Shown here piece after piece: positions 11,055-24,303 of a DNA stretch of 64,000 bases. Origin of the DNA: Siphonodentalium dalli. Taxonomy: Eukaryota > Mollusca > Scaphopoda > Gadilida > Siphonodentaliidae. Both the position numbers and the translations under genes were made by a program. The stretch is from NCBI GenBank assembly GCA_032622095.1, contig CP136068.1, positions 159,359,465 to 159,423,464 on the forward strand, in the 5' to 3' direction. The notes under the pieces are model-generated. The model worked only from the letters and a program-made list of their open reading frames with translations. It did no database searches and was not told the origin of the DNA. Position 1 is the stretch's first letter. Every line of letters starts with the position of its first letter.

Positions 11055-11123
11055 GCCAATGCATTATCTTATATATGCGAGGCGACCTATGGTCGACTCG
11101 CATATATAAGAGAATGCATTGAC
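11055..11123. repeat. 69-bp palindrome (B right)
   Basis: GCCAATGCATTATCTTATAT, tip GCGACCTATGGTCGA, ending GCATTGAC. It is an inverted copy of the left palindrome. Confidence 0.9.
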
Positions 11124-11234
11124 ACAGGGCATAACTGTAACCATCACAATGTGGTCAATGAACCGGTTCCAATGATATCCATATTTGTATGGTGTTATTG
11201 AGACAGACCGAAGATATTTTAGGCTGTTGAAGCT

Positions 11235-13620
11235 AGAGAGACTCATACACCCCAAGCATCATATGAAACCTAATCAACTTTGTCATGTTACGGTGATTAA
11301 AATGTTGAAAAATACTTCTAAAACTGAAACCTAAATCTTGCCTTAAATACAATCTCGGAAAAGAAAACTGTTTGCTCTTATTGCACAGTGTAAACCACTG
11401 CTGATATGGAACTTAAAGAGCTTATGTCTATCTTTATTGAGTCTTTTCACAATACATACACGTAGAGTCCACTTGTTAATATAAAACTAGTACTCACTAG
11501 TATAATGGGAATTAAATGTGGCCACGGTCCACGCCGCTGCTACACTCGAATCGCATGCGTGTGATTGTATTTGGTGTAGTAAGATTGCATTTCCACATCT
11601 GTTTCGAAGCCGTTCAGAATCAACTAGATCAGGCGTATGCCTTTGTGTGTATAATACTATCCTATATGCCACCAAGTCATTTGATGTGGACCAAACATGC
11701 GTTGGCACTATATGGCTATTGTTTTGCATAAAGGGTACCGTGAACAGTGCACACCCACATCGAGAAAGCAGGGGGTAGATAAATGTATCCCCAGTGTGAG
11801 ACAATTGGGACGTGGTGGAAGTGATGCCCAAATACCCAGTCGCACGCAGATTAAGTCTCCATGCTATATTCTCTCATGGCTAGCTTCAAATATATAGACA
11901 CATTTTTCAATACGGCTATATTCTCAACGTAGAGAAGTTTGTGAAATTTATACACGTTTTGGGTATTTCCAGTAATATTCGGGTATATACTTTTGTCTAA
12001 TTTCTGAGAAACATATGCAAGTTATCACCCGGTGATATTAGTCCCCGATGCCATTCTTACACAAGGTACATAATCTCTCGTCTTTGTTGCGAGATAACTA
12101 TTATGCACTATCATTTAAAACACACATGTTCACATTACAAATGCGTTGATAATATGTCCATATATGTACATATTGATTGTAATTGGAGAGGGGCAAATTA
12201 TGTACAAATCACCTTATCTAAATAATTAATCACAAACTAACATATGTTTTAAACATGCAAACGTAAGACAGGTCTTGTCACATTGTTTCATGTGAGACAA
12301 TTAACCCGTTATATCATAACTACCACTGGTTGATGTCTGATTACAAGACCGTATTAATGGTTTCTGAATGCAATTATCATTATAGGACAATATTTATGAA
12401 GTTCATGAAATATGTATGACAGTACATTTATATTGAAAAACAATCAAACGGCATATATTGAAAGCTTATACAATGGTTGCGTGCTGGTTTTTGTTTTTGG
12501 TGAAACTGACACGTGACTTCCGGTTATCAACTGTCTGGAGATTGCTAAATTGCGGAATCGGCAGTGTACCAACGGGATGTGAATGAAATTGTAAATTTCT
12601 CAACTTCCGAAGAATTCCCATGTGATCTAGGCATATTTGTTCCATTTAGACCAATTTCGTTAGCTGGCTTAATGAAAACCAGATAAGACGGCATGGCGTG
12701 GTTCGTGGCGTCATTTACGTCATGCTGGCTTTGTGGGCCGGAATCCAGACAAGATTGCACAATCTATGACAATACTTGTCACGTCGTATCCACCGGGGCC
12801 ATTGCATGCTGTTACATAAATGATTCTTAGTGTTATGTCGCCGATAAAAAGCAAAATCGAGTCACATCGTCTGTGGTTGCTTCACTACGTGTCACGTGCG
12901 ATTCACATTACTCTGAGCGTTTAAGCTCAAGTAGCATATGCCGCGATGCTCGCGTCACTGCCTGAATATACCTTTACATGTATATAGATTATCAGATCCA
13001 CTTACACATAAAATATAGACATAGCTTTACTGACATGCGTGTGTAACATTTGGCAGGTTGTGTATTCGGGCCATACTTACACAAATAACCGCACAGTTAC
13101 ATTCAACTTTGATTGATTGGTGAACAATTGTGATGTTGTCAGTTTATTCATTGATATAAAACTATTGATTTACTCTCATGCACTTCAGGGCTGCAGTAGA
13201 AGAGGTTTGTGTCAACATGCTTAGCCAGCAGCACAAATTGTGAATAACACGCATTTTGTCAGCTGCACAAACTGTGAACAACAAACATTTAGAAACACAG
13301 GTGTCGTCAATATGTGTTTGTATTATTGACTCGGCATCAAGCCATCCATTTCAATTTGCACACCATGCTGCTCTTTGGACCAACTCCAATCCATACCTCC
13401 AAGGATAAGTTAAAAGCTGAGCCCAAATCTGTAATAGTGTTTGTGTAAATTAATATAAAAAATACATTCTAACTGATTCGGCAACACTCGGAATTTGCAT
13501 CGTACCCACTATTGAGATAAAGAACAAAATATTCGTGAACAATAAATTCGAAAACAATGTATGTTCCGTCTCCAGAAAGAAACAGCGTCATTGATCGCCC
13601 AGAGAGCCGCGCAACTTATT
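11235..13620. other. no recognisable gene
   Basis: Several short overlapping ORFs occur at 11487-11897 and 12545-12760. None has a motif, a signal peptide or good splice sites. I see no RNA gene or clear repeat. Confidence 0.5.
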
Positions 13621-13853
13621 CCCTGTTTACGTCTAGAGCCGTCAACATAATGGAAACCAAGACAACCGTTTCGTCGTATCTCTTTGGCTTGCTCTTGTTA
13701 TGCTGTCATTTACGTTGAACAACTGATGGCGAGAGCGATAGCAGATTTTGACATTTTGTCTTCTGACAGTTCTTCAGATAAATGTCAAATTGCTATGAAT
13801 GACAAGGACTATCGGCGGAACATATACGTTATTGTGGTGGGTTGATAATGGGC
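13621..13853 (+). repeat. dispersed repeat, copy 2
   Basis: Plus-strand copy of the repeat at 95-310 (TGTTTACGTCT ... GTTGAACAACT ... GCGAGAGCGATAG ... ATATACGTTATTG). It ends in GGTGGGTTGA, where copy 1 has its hairpin. Confidence 0.65.
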
Positions 13854-13911
13854 TCTGCTCCAGACCGTCTCACTATCCATCCCGACGATATCGCTGACTT
13901 TGTATCGCATA

Positions 13912-13970
13912 TTGCTATCGAGGAGTTGCCTGTTACTCGCCGATGGTCGGTGTTTTCACTGGGCACAGTG
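13912..13970 (+). mobile_element. SINE body fragment
   Basis: GGAGTTGCCTGTTACTCGCC, then GATGGTCGGTG, matches the body of the intact SINE at 57821-58128 (GGAGTTGCCAGTTACTCGCC). No tRNA head and no tail are present. Confidence 0.6.
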
Positions 13971-14031
13971 GGTAATTCATCCAGTCAATGAAATCTCTGC
14001 TAGATTTGCCGTGCATTGATTTCCCTCCGTT

Positions 14032-14063
14032 AGAGACTCGCATATATAAGATAATGCATTGGC
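14032..14063. repeat. solo half-palindrome of the twin-palindrome family
   Basis: GAGACTCGCATATATAAGAT, then AATGCATTGGC followed by ACAGGG. This is one arm only, followed by TTTTCGCAAAAT, a flank also seen in degenerate form at 32076-32092. Confidence 0.75.
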
Positions 14064-14335
14064 ACAGGGTTTTCGCAAAATTTCAGCGTGCTCCTGTCGT
14101 CAAAGGGGCAACCAGAACGGGCGAGACGGGCACGTATGATGCATGGAGAATGCATTGCAATGTGTACGATGAATGGGTACTCACTTGGCAATGCCAGTGA
14201 CAATGGCTGGTGTCTGTATCTCGATGATTCAAAGAATCAATGACAACACAAAAGTGTATATATGTCTTTATATTGAGGCGTTTTAGCTATTTGGGAAAAG
14301 GGGAATGCCGGATCTGATAATTCAAGGCCGGTACA

Positions 14336-14550
14336 CGAACACCACACCGGATCCCTGATATAGTAGGAACACCACACCGGCTCAAATGATACGGTAGGAA
14401 CAGCACACCGGCTCTATGGACTGACACGAACACCACACCTACTCCCTGATATGACAGGAACACCACACCGGTTCCCTGATATGGCAGGAACACCACATCG
14501 GCTCCATGGACTGAGACGAACACCATACGGCTCCCTGAAATGGCAGGTAT
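14336..14550 (+). repeat. ~30-bp minisatellite, about 7 copies
   Basis: The unit is close to GAACACCACACCGGCTCCCT plus GATATGGCAG. Variants alternate between GATATGGCAG and GGACTGACAC. The minus-strand ORF over it (VVF repeats) only reflects the repeat. Confidence 0.88.
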
Positions 14551-15377
14551 TATTTGTTTGATTACTTCTGCTGCTGAAATGACAACGCTAACAGCAGCAT
14601 CATGTCATATGACCATGCCAATATACCGCTTGTCTATAAATGTTCATGATAACTAATCGATACGTTCTGCGATATAAACGGTGATTCCGATGTTACATTC
14701 TTTTATGTCGAATGTCCTGTCATTAAATGTACTGCTAATTAACGATCAGTACTTGGGTACATAAGTTACTATAAATATCAACAAGACTCAAACGAGCTAA
14801 TATTTGTAAAGAAATGAAGTTTGAGAAACTAGCAACTCGTGTCACGGTGCAAGCGACATATTTCTGGAACACATGCTGCCACAGTGGAGTGACCAGTTGG
14901 CCAGTGCGTGGACACTGCTAACTGGCCAATCAAAAGCGACGAACGTATGACGCCACTTGATCAATCGATAATTGGATAATTGGTTGATTGACTGCGTGCA
15001 TATTAATTTCAAAGTCGGATGCGTCTTTTTCGTCGGCAATATACTCAGGGTGGTTCTCCTGTAGCATGACGTATTATATTACAATAAATAACTCTTGTTT
15101 CGATTAAGGTTATGTGTTGTGATAATTGAACAGTTTAAAGACCAACTTACTGCAACGGCGCTGCGCGCGGTATATAATTTGTCTTCAGTTCGGTCGGTTA
15201 TAACTGCATAACATTAATCGAAACAAGCGTTATTTCTTAAATAGACGCAATTTACATACACTATACGATATAATAGTAGCATAATCATATAAATATCAAA
15301 ATTCCAATCCTCTTTTGACTGAAAGTGTTGCGGTTTTACAATGTACATATAACTGTCGTGTAAAATTCCCCGTTACA
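14551..15377. other. no recognisable feature
   Basis: AT-rich sequence without a supported gene or repeat. Confidence 0.45.
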
Positions 15378-15545
15378 TCGAGTTTTGTAGTAACTGTAGT
15401 TATAGTAGATTGAGAGTTCTGTTGTACAAATCTCCGAGTTTTGTGGTAATACATTCAACGAGTTATGTAAAAGGTTGAGGTCACGAGGTCTGCAGTAGAA
15501 AATCAGAGTTTTGTGGTATAAAATCGGCGAGTTTTACAGCAATTT
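15378..15545 (+). repeat. degenerate tandem repeat with CGAGTTTTGTGGTA core
   Basis: CGAGTTTTGTAGTAA, CGAGTTTTGTGGTAA, CGAGTTATGTAA, AGAGTTTTGTGGTA and CGAGTTTTACAGCAA recur within 165 bases. The region 15546-17129 shows a short TG run near 15620 and nothing else I can name. Confidence 0.55.
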
Positions 15546-17129
15546 GTTATTTCTTTTCGAAGACCCGTTTTGACTTCATACAAGAATATATAGAAAGTTC
15601 AATGTTTACTTGTGTAAGAGTGTGTGTGTGTGTGGACGGTAATGGCGCTGTAGCTCAGCATGATGTTGGTACTTCAGCACTCCGTCGTGTTTGGACCGAT
15701 CGCATCGGGTCGTTGAACATTGATACACACGCATGGTTAAATTGACTCGATCAGTGTCACGGTATAAGTGGTGTTGACACCAGACTCCTTAAATTGGCAT
15801 AACTAAATAAATAATCATATAATTATCGATCATTAACAACTTGTGTATGGGAATTGGTACACCGGGGAATGCAATGGAATAGGCGCCTTTGATTATATGA
15901 ACATACACCTGATCACTAAATAGCGTTTCCTATCGGCTCAGATGTTATGCTTGAAAATGTGTACGCATAGGTAACATGACATGGGGAATGCCATGGGATA
16001 GGTGATGTTGAAACCGGGTGACTTAAAATGGTACTAATAATAAGCAATAAAAAGCATTTAATATCAGCATAAACGATAGATGTAAATTTATCCGTGGAGT
16101 GTCATGCAATAGCTGATGTTTACCTCGTGTGACTAATATCTAATTCAAATTACCTGAAAGGGCACTATCAATGTACGCATTATTTACCCGAGCAACAGCG
16201 GGTACCCCAACTACGTGTAGTATGTTTTATAAAATACCATTGGAATGCACTACCATTGGCTTTATACAACTAAACATTTTTTATAACCCACAACTGACAA
16301 ATACACTAAACATAAATATTAAATAAAGTCAAGTGTATTGTCGAATTAATTGTTTGTCTCCTTTTAAACCATTGCAACTATATCAAATAAGTTGATAGAT
16401 AATACTATATATAACTTTAGCTAACATAATAATGATTTCCCAGTGAGCTCTTCTCCGCTCAACAATGTTATGCTATACAGAATGCTATATAAGAAAAGGA
16501 AAATAGGTTCTACATAAATGTCAAATACCAATAACTCATTCTGTCATTTGATTCAACTCCGACATTTGATATGGATTGCAATCTTCACAAAATTTGAATT
16601 GCATATCTTTGTTTAAATATTTCTGGCGATTATCATTTGTGGAGGCGTCCTTCCATAGAATCGCAATCAGTTGACTTTGCGCCTTATTTATGGGGTGGGT
16701 CCTTCCTAAGTGACGCATTGCTAGATCCAGTTTAAATTTGAGGGGTGGGTTTCTAACACTTAGGTGTAATACTTATTGATCTGCAGGTCATCGCTAGAGG
16801 TCCACAAACTGTTCGGTCGCAAAATACGGCATCGTGCATTGCAAAATTTAAACTACCCCTGCCAGTATGGAACTGGAATGGTGGTAGGTAATTTTTCACA
16901 AATCCATCCGAATTTAATTAGTTCTATTTTTTTTCCTCTAGATATGTTTGCGGATTTTGAAAATCTGATATCCCAACATTGAAATATTGTTACCGTCGTA
17001 TTTTAGACTTCTACCAATTTCCACCCACGTTGCACATTTTGATGGTGATGCCTGACCAAAAATGTTCCCATCGTTATATGTACTTTACAACAAATCATAT
17101 ATGTTGTATACATCGGGATAACATTACAA

Positions 17130-17640
17130 TCCGTTAAGCCGATACTGAACTCTTTGCATCGCTACTTAGTAGTGCCCGTCTTAGTTATATGAGGACGATA
17201 TCCAGTGACATTCCCATGTCATGCTACAACTGTTTACCAATTTTCAGACATATCTTCTGAGCTGATAATAATTGCTCTTTCTTGATGTTAATGTAATGTA
17301 TTAGTCCCACTTTAAGTCAAAGGCGCCGATCTCACGACATTTCCCTGGTCAAGTGACCCATGGTATCAATTTTCCTTCATATCATCTGAGCTGATACGAA
17401 ACTCACTGTATCACTGAGAACGTAGTGTCCCTTTCAGTATTTTGATGTCAACGGCATCTATATCAAGTCATATGAGGTAAGCGACACAAGTCATGTACAA
17501 TGACAATCCGCGTGTCATGATGCAACTGTTTACAATTGCACCCCACATATATTATTCTGAGCTGATAATAATACCGCTTTATTATCTATATAAGTGTCAA
17601 TTTAAGTCGTCTGATTACAACATAACTTATTTCCTGACAC
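17130..17640 (+). repeat. degenerate tandem repeat with CTGAGCTGATA core
   Basis: CTGAGCTGATA occurs at 17257, 17386 and 17557. The first and third units also share GCAACTGTTTACMAATT-type sequence, suggesting a roughly 300-bp higher-order unit. Confidence 0.6.
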
Positions 17641-20600
17641 TCATCGGGTCAATATACCCCTGTCTATCAAAGTTCAATGACCGGATCGGTGAGAAATTTG
17701 CTATGTTCTAAAATTACCGACTTATGACCAACATAAAACCCGATACAAATGCAAATTAAGTATTTGTTTGGAAATAAAATATAATTTGTGCAACAAATTC
17801 ATATTAGCGCGAAATTAAGATCCATGTAATGCCGATATTGTTTATATCAATAAAAGTCAATAGGTATACAATGATTGACTGTATTATCATGAATGTGGTG
17901 AATATGTATATATATATAGTGACGATGTTGTCATGGGTCAGGTGTAGTGCCTGCACCTGATGTGCCTGCATTGTTACTGATGTATGATCGTGCGTAGTTT
18001 TTATGGGTATACACAGGTGTGGATATGCGGTGATGGGTGGTATGTATGTGTATTATAGTCAGTGGTCCAAACAAGATATTTTTCGAGTTGCCTGCACCCC
18101 CTCGAACAAAGGATTCTTTATATCAAATTAAAGGTAATCCGATTTTGCTTGGTGCCCGTATCAGAACGTGTTTCAAAATATATTGTTCAGGGAAGACAAT
18201 TCTTACTCATAAAATAAAATTAAAATTTACTCGAGTGCAAGTGTCAGAGCATAAACCAAATATTGCAGTTACAATCTATCGTTTATATTAATTAAAAATG
18301 GTCATAGAATGATACGAGATACAAAACTGAACCAACTTATGAGCTAGTTAGAAAACATTGCGATAAATATTTTTGAAATTGCGAAAAATTACTTGGATTT
18401 TGAAAAAAAGAGTCACATATAATTAGCTTTAACTTGTGAACCACATAGGCTATTGGTCATCAATATAGCCCAAAGATAGCCCAGCTGACCTAGAAAAACG
18501 ATGGAATGCCAATAGTATTTATGTGCAAATGCGAAGTGAGCGTAAACTTAACCTTACCCCTAAAATATAATATTCGCAGAAAAGCGAATTATTTACATTA
18601 CACTCAGAATGCTGCACGCTAAACTAGCTCTAGAAACATAGACTCAAACAATCTAGATAATGGTGAAGGGAATTATAAATATCGTTGTTTGAAAGTGATC
18701 TAAGATTACTATTGAAATAAAATTAGTAAGAAATTTAAATTTTTACTATTATCTGTAAATTTTACAAAGTAGTGATTAAATTGAGAACAGTGGTCTAGAG
18801 TTAGTATATTCGTCAAGCCTCATATGATCACATTTATGTTAGCTATTTCGTATATATTTTCAAATTTTATTTTAATATTTACGGAAAAAATTGTGGTAAA
18901 TTTAGGATGGCATCCAAAACGGCCACACCAATTTTTTGGTAAGTTTTGGATGGGATCCAACAACGGCCACAGCAATCTAAGATTAATAAAACCAGGAGTT
19001 TACTAGTATCCGTGAACAACCCGAAGTAAGATTGTCTTTGACACTCTAGCCTGATAATCTTTGGAGGCTATATTTTGGTGAGAGAAAGATATTGTCTGGG
19101 GGGTAGATTTTAGCGATATTTAAAAAACTGTGCAAGTCTTATAAATTGGTCTTGGTAAATTGACCCCGCAACAGCAGTCTAGAAAGCATATATACCGTGC
19201 ATGATATATATGGGTTGCATGGACTTATATGGAATTGGTTTCCCATGACGGCCATGGACGTTCGCTGTGTGAGGGACCCATAAATCCCACACATCAACAA
19301 CCTATTTATTGCACTTCTTCCCAATGTACATATTGTTTTGAATCTACTGCGGTTTGGCTGCAATGATTCAAGCGAATGTAACTAATAATTCAAAATATTT
19401 ACCGCAATATTGTAGAACTAGCTTATAAATTGGTTCAGTGTTGTATCTCATATTGTTTTATTGTAATTTATAATTAATATAAATAATATCTTGTTTATTT
19501 TGTGTGTGGGTGTATATGGAGTGAGTGTATGGCCCTGGTGGGGGTACCTGTGTACCTTGGTTGGTTATCGCTTTCCACAATAACTCAACGATATGTTAAT
19601 CGATAGAGAGGTTACGTCAAAGATTCAGCCCTCTCGGTGGGGTTTATGCATAATGGATGAAATGCTAAACGATTTCCCCGACACTAGTTAGTAATTTGTT
19701 ATGCTAATGGGATAGAGGAGCTACACATTATGGCCCCTCTGATTTCCGTTTCAAAGTTCTGCCCATTTCTTTTAAAAACATGACCAGAAATCCCAAAATA
19801 CGTTTTCGGCACAATTCCACACTGCATACATGGAAATTAAATGTTCATGTCCCAGTATAAACTGGGACAACCATATATAATATTTAGTTAGTTGATTACC
19901 TATAATGCATAATGACCAAGTCAGTCACAATTTGGTAACTTTCCGGAACAGCAGAGAATAATGTTCAGGATATATATGTGAACAATTAACATTTTACCCA
20001 AGTCGGTTGCCATTTTGGAAGCCACTTTGTGTAGTTTGGTATATGAACAGCTTAGAGTGACATATCTAAAATATTACAAAACAATAAAAAACACGTTTCA
20101 TACCAAAGTTAGTTACAGTTTACTTAAAAAAAAATGGTCCAAACCTGAAAAGTTAAACTTTGCCGATATCTCTTGTTATATCAGTGGTTACAATGCTAAC
20201 AATTAACGAAGGGGACCCAGTCGTGTTAGTTTTGAATGAATATAAGGCAGAATAGCCAATGTTATTCATCAACCACAACTAGTAAGCGATTACACGCTGG
20301 GGAAATATTTACAATTTTCCATATTTTGGCGGCTATTTTGTGCCAAATTAACAATTTTGGTTCGAATAACTTGCAGTATTCACGGGTAGTGGTATGCCTC
20401 ACTCACATAACACAGTTATGCCCATTCCTTGTTGAAATGTGAATAGAATCACAATTATGATTTTTTGTGAAAACTTACCACAATGATAATTTAATATAAA
20501 AAGAATACAAAATAAAATCACAATTCTCAACCAGTTCAAAACAGAAGAAACTGATATAGAAGATATTAGCGAAAAGGCGTCATAGTTTCCACTTACAGTG

Positions 20601-22544
20601 ACCATTTTGGCGGCAATTTTTAATATATAACATTTTTCATGAATATGAATAAGGTGTATTCAACTATTAATATATTGGCATATCGCATGACGTAATTCCG
20701 CATTGATTTTATGAGTAGTTGCGAATTGAAATTTACCTGGCCAGATATTCAACGTTGCGGGTCTTCGTGGGTTCAATGACCGATGACTCTATAAAGCCCC
20801 CATAGCCAGATGGCAAACAACCGGCAAATTAAAGGACTGATATAGTTCGATAGCATAACCACACAAATCCGCATAAGGGAAGCGGGTCTATGTGCAGCTC
20901 AAGTTCTAACACCATTACTAATATTAAAGCTCAACACAATACTTGCTCACTTTGCATGTAGGTTCGATGTAAGGTGCATTTTTATCATTTCCATATATTA
21001 TGCGCATGCGCAAATATAGCTACCCGAACTATGTATGTTTAATCTTCCATACACCATGAACATCACATAAGTGCGGGACGGATATCTAAGTCGTTCTTGA
21101 TTAGTATCCCGATGTTTATACCTGTTACAAATATTGGTAATGAGCCAGATATTTCGGGCTTCCGGGTTATTTTCAAATTCGCTTCAGTACGATAGTTCAG
21201 GCTACCGGGTTCAATGTGTTAATAGTATTTACCAAAGTTGTGTCCTGACATGTGCCGTATATGGCGGTACTTACTAGAACGCACACCTACGGTCTATACC
21301 GGATATCGGAAATACGCTGTAAGACCTTCCACGAGACTATTTGGGTAATAGGTCAGTCAATATATTAATCAGGAAATAGTTATAAAAGATGCTTGGATAT
21401 TTTGGTATTGTCGCGTGTGATCATGTAAATCAATGATTGTTCCCCGTTATATTTAAATATCGATAATAATAACCTTGTAAGCGGCGTTGGGGTGGGGCAA
21501 TGTTACCAATGCAGCCATAATCAACTTCACAACAAGTACGGGTGGTGTCAGATCCCGTTCTGGCTTATGATCGGATGGCCCCGATCCAATTCTGCGCCGC
21601 CTCCAACAGTGGGAGAATTTAACCAAAGTACCTTATCCGATGTTAACCCGAGTCACCGGTATGCATACCATTGCCTGGCAGCACGTCAATAATTGTCGCC
21701 CTTAGGAAGTCGAGCAGATAATTGGTATGTTGCGGTAATTGGTGTAAGCTATCCTACTCAGCGTTTGTCAGACAATTTTTCACAAATATTGAACCCAATT
21801 ACTGCAAGATATATCGCAACATATAGACAATGAGATCGAACAAGTGCCACATTCGCGGATTCTCTAATGTTATGGACTTTATCAAATTGTAAAGACCGCT
21901 ATATTTCCTTGTATATTAGCACTAGCCATATTTATTCTGAAAGGGAGCCTTTAGTCAGTCGTGTAGTACACACATTCACGCACATTTTAATCTGAAACTT
22001 TGATGTAAAAAAATTAAACTAATTAAAAATACTACTTGCTCAATTTGACAACCAAATAAATTGTCCAACAAATAATGTCGTTTATTTGTGGCGCCGGAGA
22101 TAGTAGCATTCGCGGCGACAGCCGCTGAATCATGGCGACAACCCAGACTGTTTTCTCCCGAAAACCAGCACAGTATCTGCTTATAATATAACTTATTTTA
22201 GTTAGATAATCTGCTTATAATCGCCTCATTTGAGTCGATAATGTGCTGAAAATGGTAATATTTTAGTCATATTATCGACTCGTAATGAAGCAGATTATGT
22301 GCGGACATTGACACAAATAGGCCAACTTACGACTTTTCAGGTGTACGCTCTTTAACAAGAGTTTTCACTATGGTCTGCTCCCAAAATAAAAACGAAATAA
22401 CGGGTACGAGTCCATTATCTGCTTATTTCAGAATCAAATAAGCACATTATGTACATAGTTCACATTATACAATATCTGTATCTTCATGGATATATGATAA
22501 CCAGGTGTCATCACAGTCTTAGTCTAACCCACTAGATTGATTTA
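17641..22544. other. no recognisable gene
   Basis: Almost 5 kb of AT-rich sequence with only short ORFs. Weak repetition of GCCATTTTGG/TTTTGGCGGC occurs around 20010-20610, and of ATTATCTGCTTAT and its inverse around 22190-22440. The last 100 bases, from about 22440, match a dispersed repeat whose other copy is at 48330-48640. Confidence 0.5.
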
Positions 22545-22615
<71 letters not shown>

Positions 22616-23442
22616 AGACTTCCGTATATATGTGTGTATGTGGGTAATTCATAGAATCCAAAACGCGTGTACAGATTGAGCTCAAATTTCGTATGTAAGT
22701 GTAAAATCCACCGAAACGGCCGTGGTCGCCTTTTGGAGAAGAAACAGAGCACCGTTTCTCCAATCCCAAATCACCGCAATCAGCACTTCGGGGTTAATTA
22801 ATATTCGCTCGCGATCCAAGAGGAGTAACTCTACATTTTTTTATATATCTGTATATGTATATTTGTATATCCATATTCACTTCAATCTGCTAAACCCGTT
22901 GAGCCAAAACCTGCTAATACCTTGCAAAATATAGAATTTGCATTTTCTGATGCATACATTGTTTGTTACGGCTGAAAATCTTAGTCTATTTCCGAAACAT
23001 TCAGATTTTAAAGTCTAAAGTCTAAACTTACACACCATAATTCATGCTAACTGACGCAGCTATATGGCAGTGCCCCAAACCGTGAACGCCAACGACATTT
23101 TTGGCGAGAAAATAGCCCCCAAGCCGTAAATATCAACAACAACGACATTGTTGGCGAGAAAATAATTAGTTAAAATTACTAATATTTATTTTCCCTATAC
23201 GGCAATGTGATATTTTTCGGGTAGCCCCGAGCCGTGATGCCAACAACAACGACCCGAAGCCCTGAATGCCAACAACAACGACATCATCGGGTCAGTTTTT
23301 TTCCGCCCGATGTACCTTAAATCATACCTCTTTTAGGGAGGGTAAAATAATTTATCTTCAAAAGGCACGATTAACTCATTGAAAAGCGAAACAAAATGTC
23401 ATGTTTCGGACCAACGCCGCCAGTGGCGGGCTAACCTGCTAG
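22545..23442 (+). mobile_element. Helitron-like unit 0 of tandem array
   Basis: Starts TC directly after an A at 22544, then a long (TA)n run to about 22613 and TTGAGACTTCCG. It ends in hairpin CCGCC-AGT-GGCGG (23417-23429), a nine-base spacer and CTAG (23439-23442). A 5' TC, a 3' hairpin plus CTAG, and an A/T target are the Helitron hallmarks. No Rep/helicase gene is present, so it is non-autonomous. Inside, ACAACAACGACA-type motifs repeat at 23080-23285. Confidence 0.8.
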
Positions 23443-24303
23443 TCTACTTTATAATTTGAGAACTACGTATATATATATGTGTGTATATGTGTACTTCATG
23501 GAATCCAAAACGCGTGTTCAGATTGAGCTCAAATTTCGTATGTAAGTGTAAAATACCACCGACACGGCCGTGGTCGCGTTTTTGAGAAGCTCAGAACACT
23601 GTTTCTCCAATCCCAAATCACCGCAATCGGCACTTTTAATAGCGTTGATATATAAAGAGCGTTCGTTTTCCGCAGTGTCTATATAAAGAGCGTCGTTTTC
23701 GCTATCTACTTACCTGTATGACGGGAGTCTGTAGCCTGTCGCTCGAAATAGTATGCAGAGACATTTCACGACGGGAAGCGTTTGTTTTCAATTCAATGCA
23801 ATGTTATCGCTCGAGCGTTGTCTGTCGTTCCTAGGAAGGGGGGATTTCTACAGGTAAATTTCGTTTCGCTATCTACTTATCTGTATGACGGGAGTCTGTA
23901 GCCTGTCGCTCGAAATATTATGCAGAGACATTTCACGACGGGAAGCGTTTGTTTTCAATTCAATGCAATGTTATCGCTCGAGCGTTGTCTGTCGTTCCTA
24001 GGAAGGGGGATTTCTACGGGTATTTTTTTTCCGCCAGAAACAAAAAAATTAATTAAAACAATTTAAAATAAAAAAAATTTAAAAATAAAAAAAAAAATTC
24101 AGAAAAAATATATATTAAATTTAAAAAACATTAAATTCATATTAAAAAAATAAAAAAATAAATTTTTTTTTTTTTTTTTTTAAATGTCATGTTTCTAGCG
24201 AAATTTGGTACAAATGCAGCACAAGTGTCTCGGAACCTGTTGCAATTTCTTTTTCGAACAAAGCCATGGGACGAATGCCGCCATTGGCAGGCTAACCTGC
24301 TAG
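23443..24303 (+). mobile_element. Helitron-like unit 1
   Basis: Starts TCTACTTTATAATTTGAGA directly after CTAG of unit 0. It carries AAAACGCGTGTTCAGATTGA as in units 0, 3 and 4, and two copies of a 167-bp repeat (23701-24020). It ends with a decayed hairpin (TGCC...GGCA, 24276-24290) and CTAG at 24300-24303. Confidence 0.78.
23701..24020 (+). repeat. 167-bp direct repeat, 2 copies
   Basis: GCTATCTACTTACCTGTATG at 23701 recurs at 23868. Both copies run through GGGAGTCTGTAGCC and GTCGTTCCTAGGAAGG. The same doublet is present in unit 3. Confidence 0.9.

Larger units (their letters stand above)
10815..11234 (+). mobile_element. twin-palindrome MITE B, piggyBac-like left end
   Basis: Begins TTAACCCTTTACCCAGCA. 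Palindromes lie at 10845-10913 and 11055-11123 around an AT-rich spacer repeating AATTGTTAAARAATGTAAG. The right flank (GGCATAACTGTAACCATC to TTAGGCTGTTGAAGCT) matches element C and is the reverse complement of element A. It stops at 11234, before the terminal CCCTTTACCC, so the right end is missing. Confidence 0.78.

Noticed and set aside
12545-12760. 71-codon minus-strand ORF
   Set aside because: No motif, no splice context and no repeat support.
15643-15715. tRNA-like start GCGCTGTAGCTCAGCATG with a later GGTCGTTGAAC
   Set aside because: The A-box-like motif is acceptable, but the B box is poor and no cloverleaf closes. At best it is a decayed SINE head.
22542-22769. ORFs with long Tyr-Ile repeats
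   Set aside because: Translation of (TA)n microsatellites; the same applies near 31362-31660 and 49680-49737.
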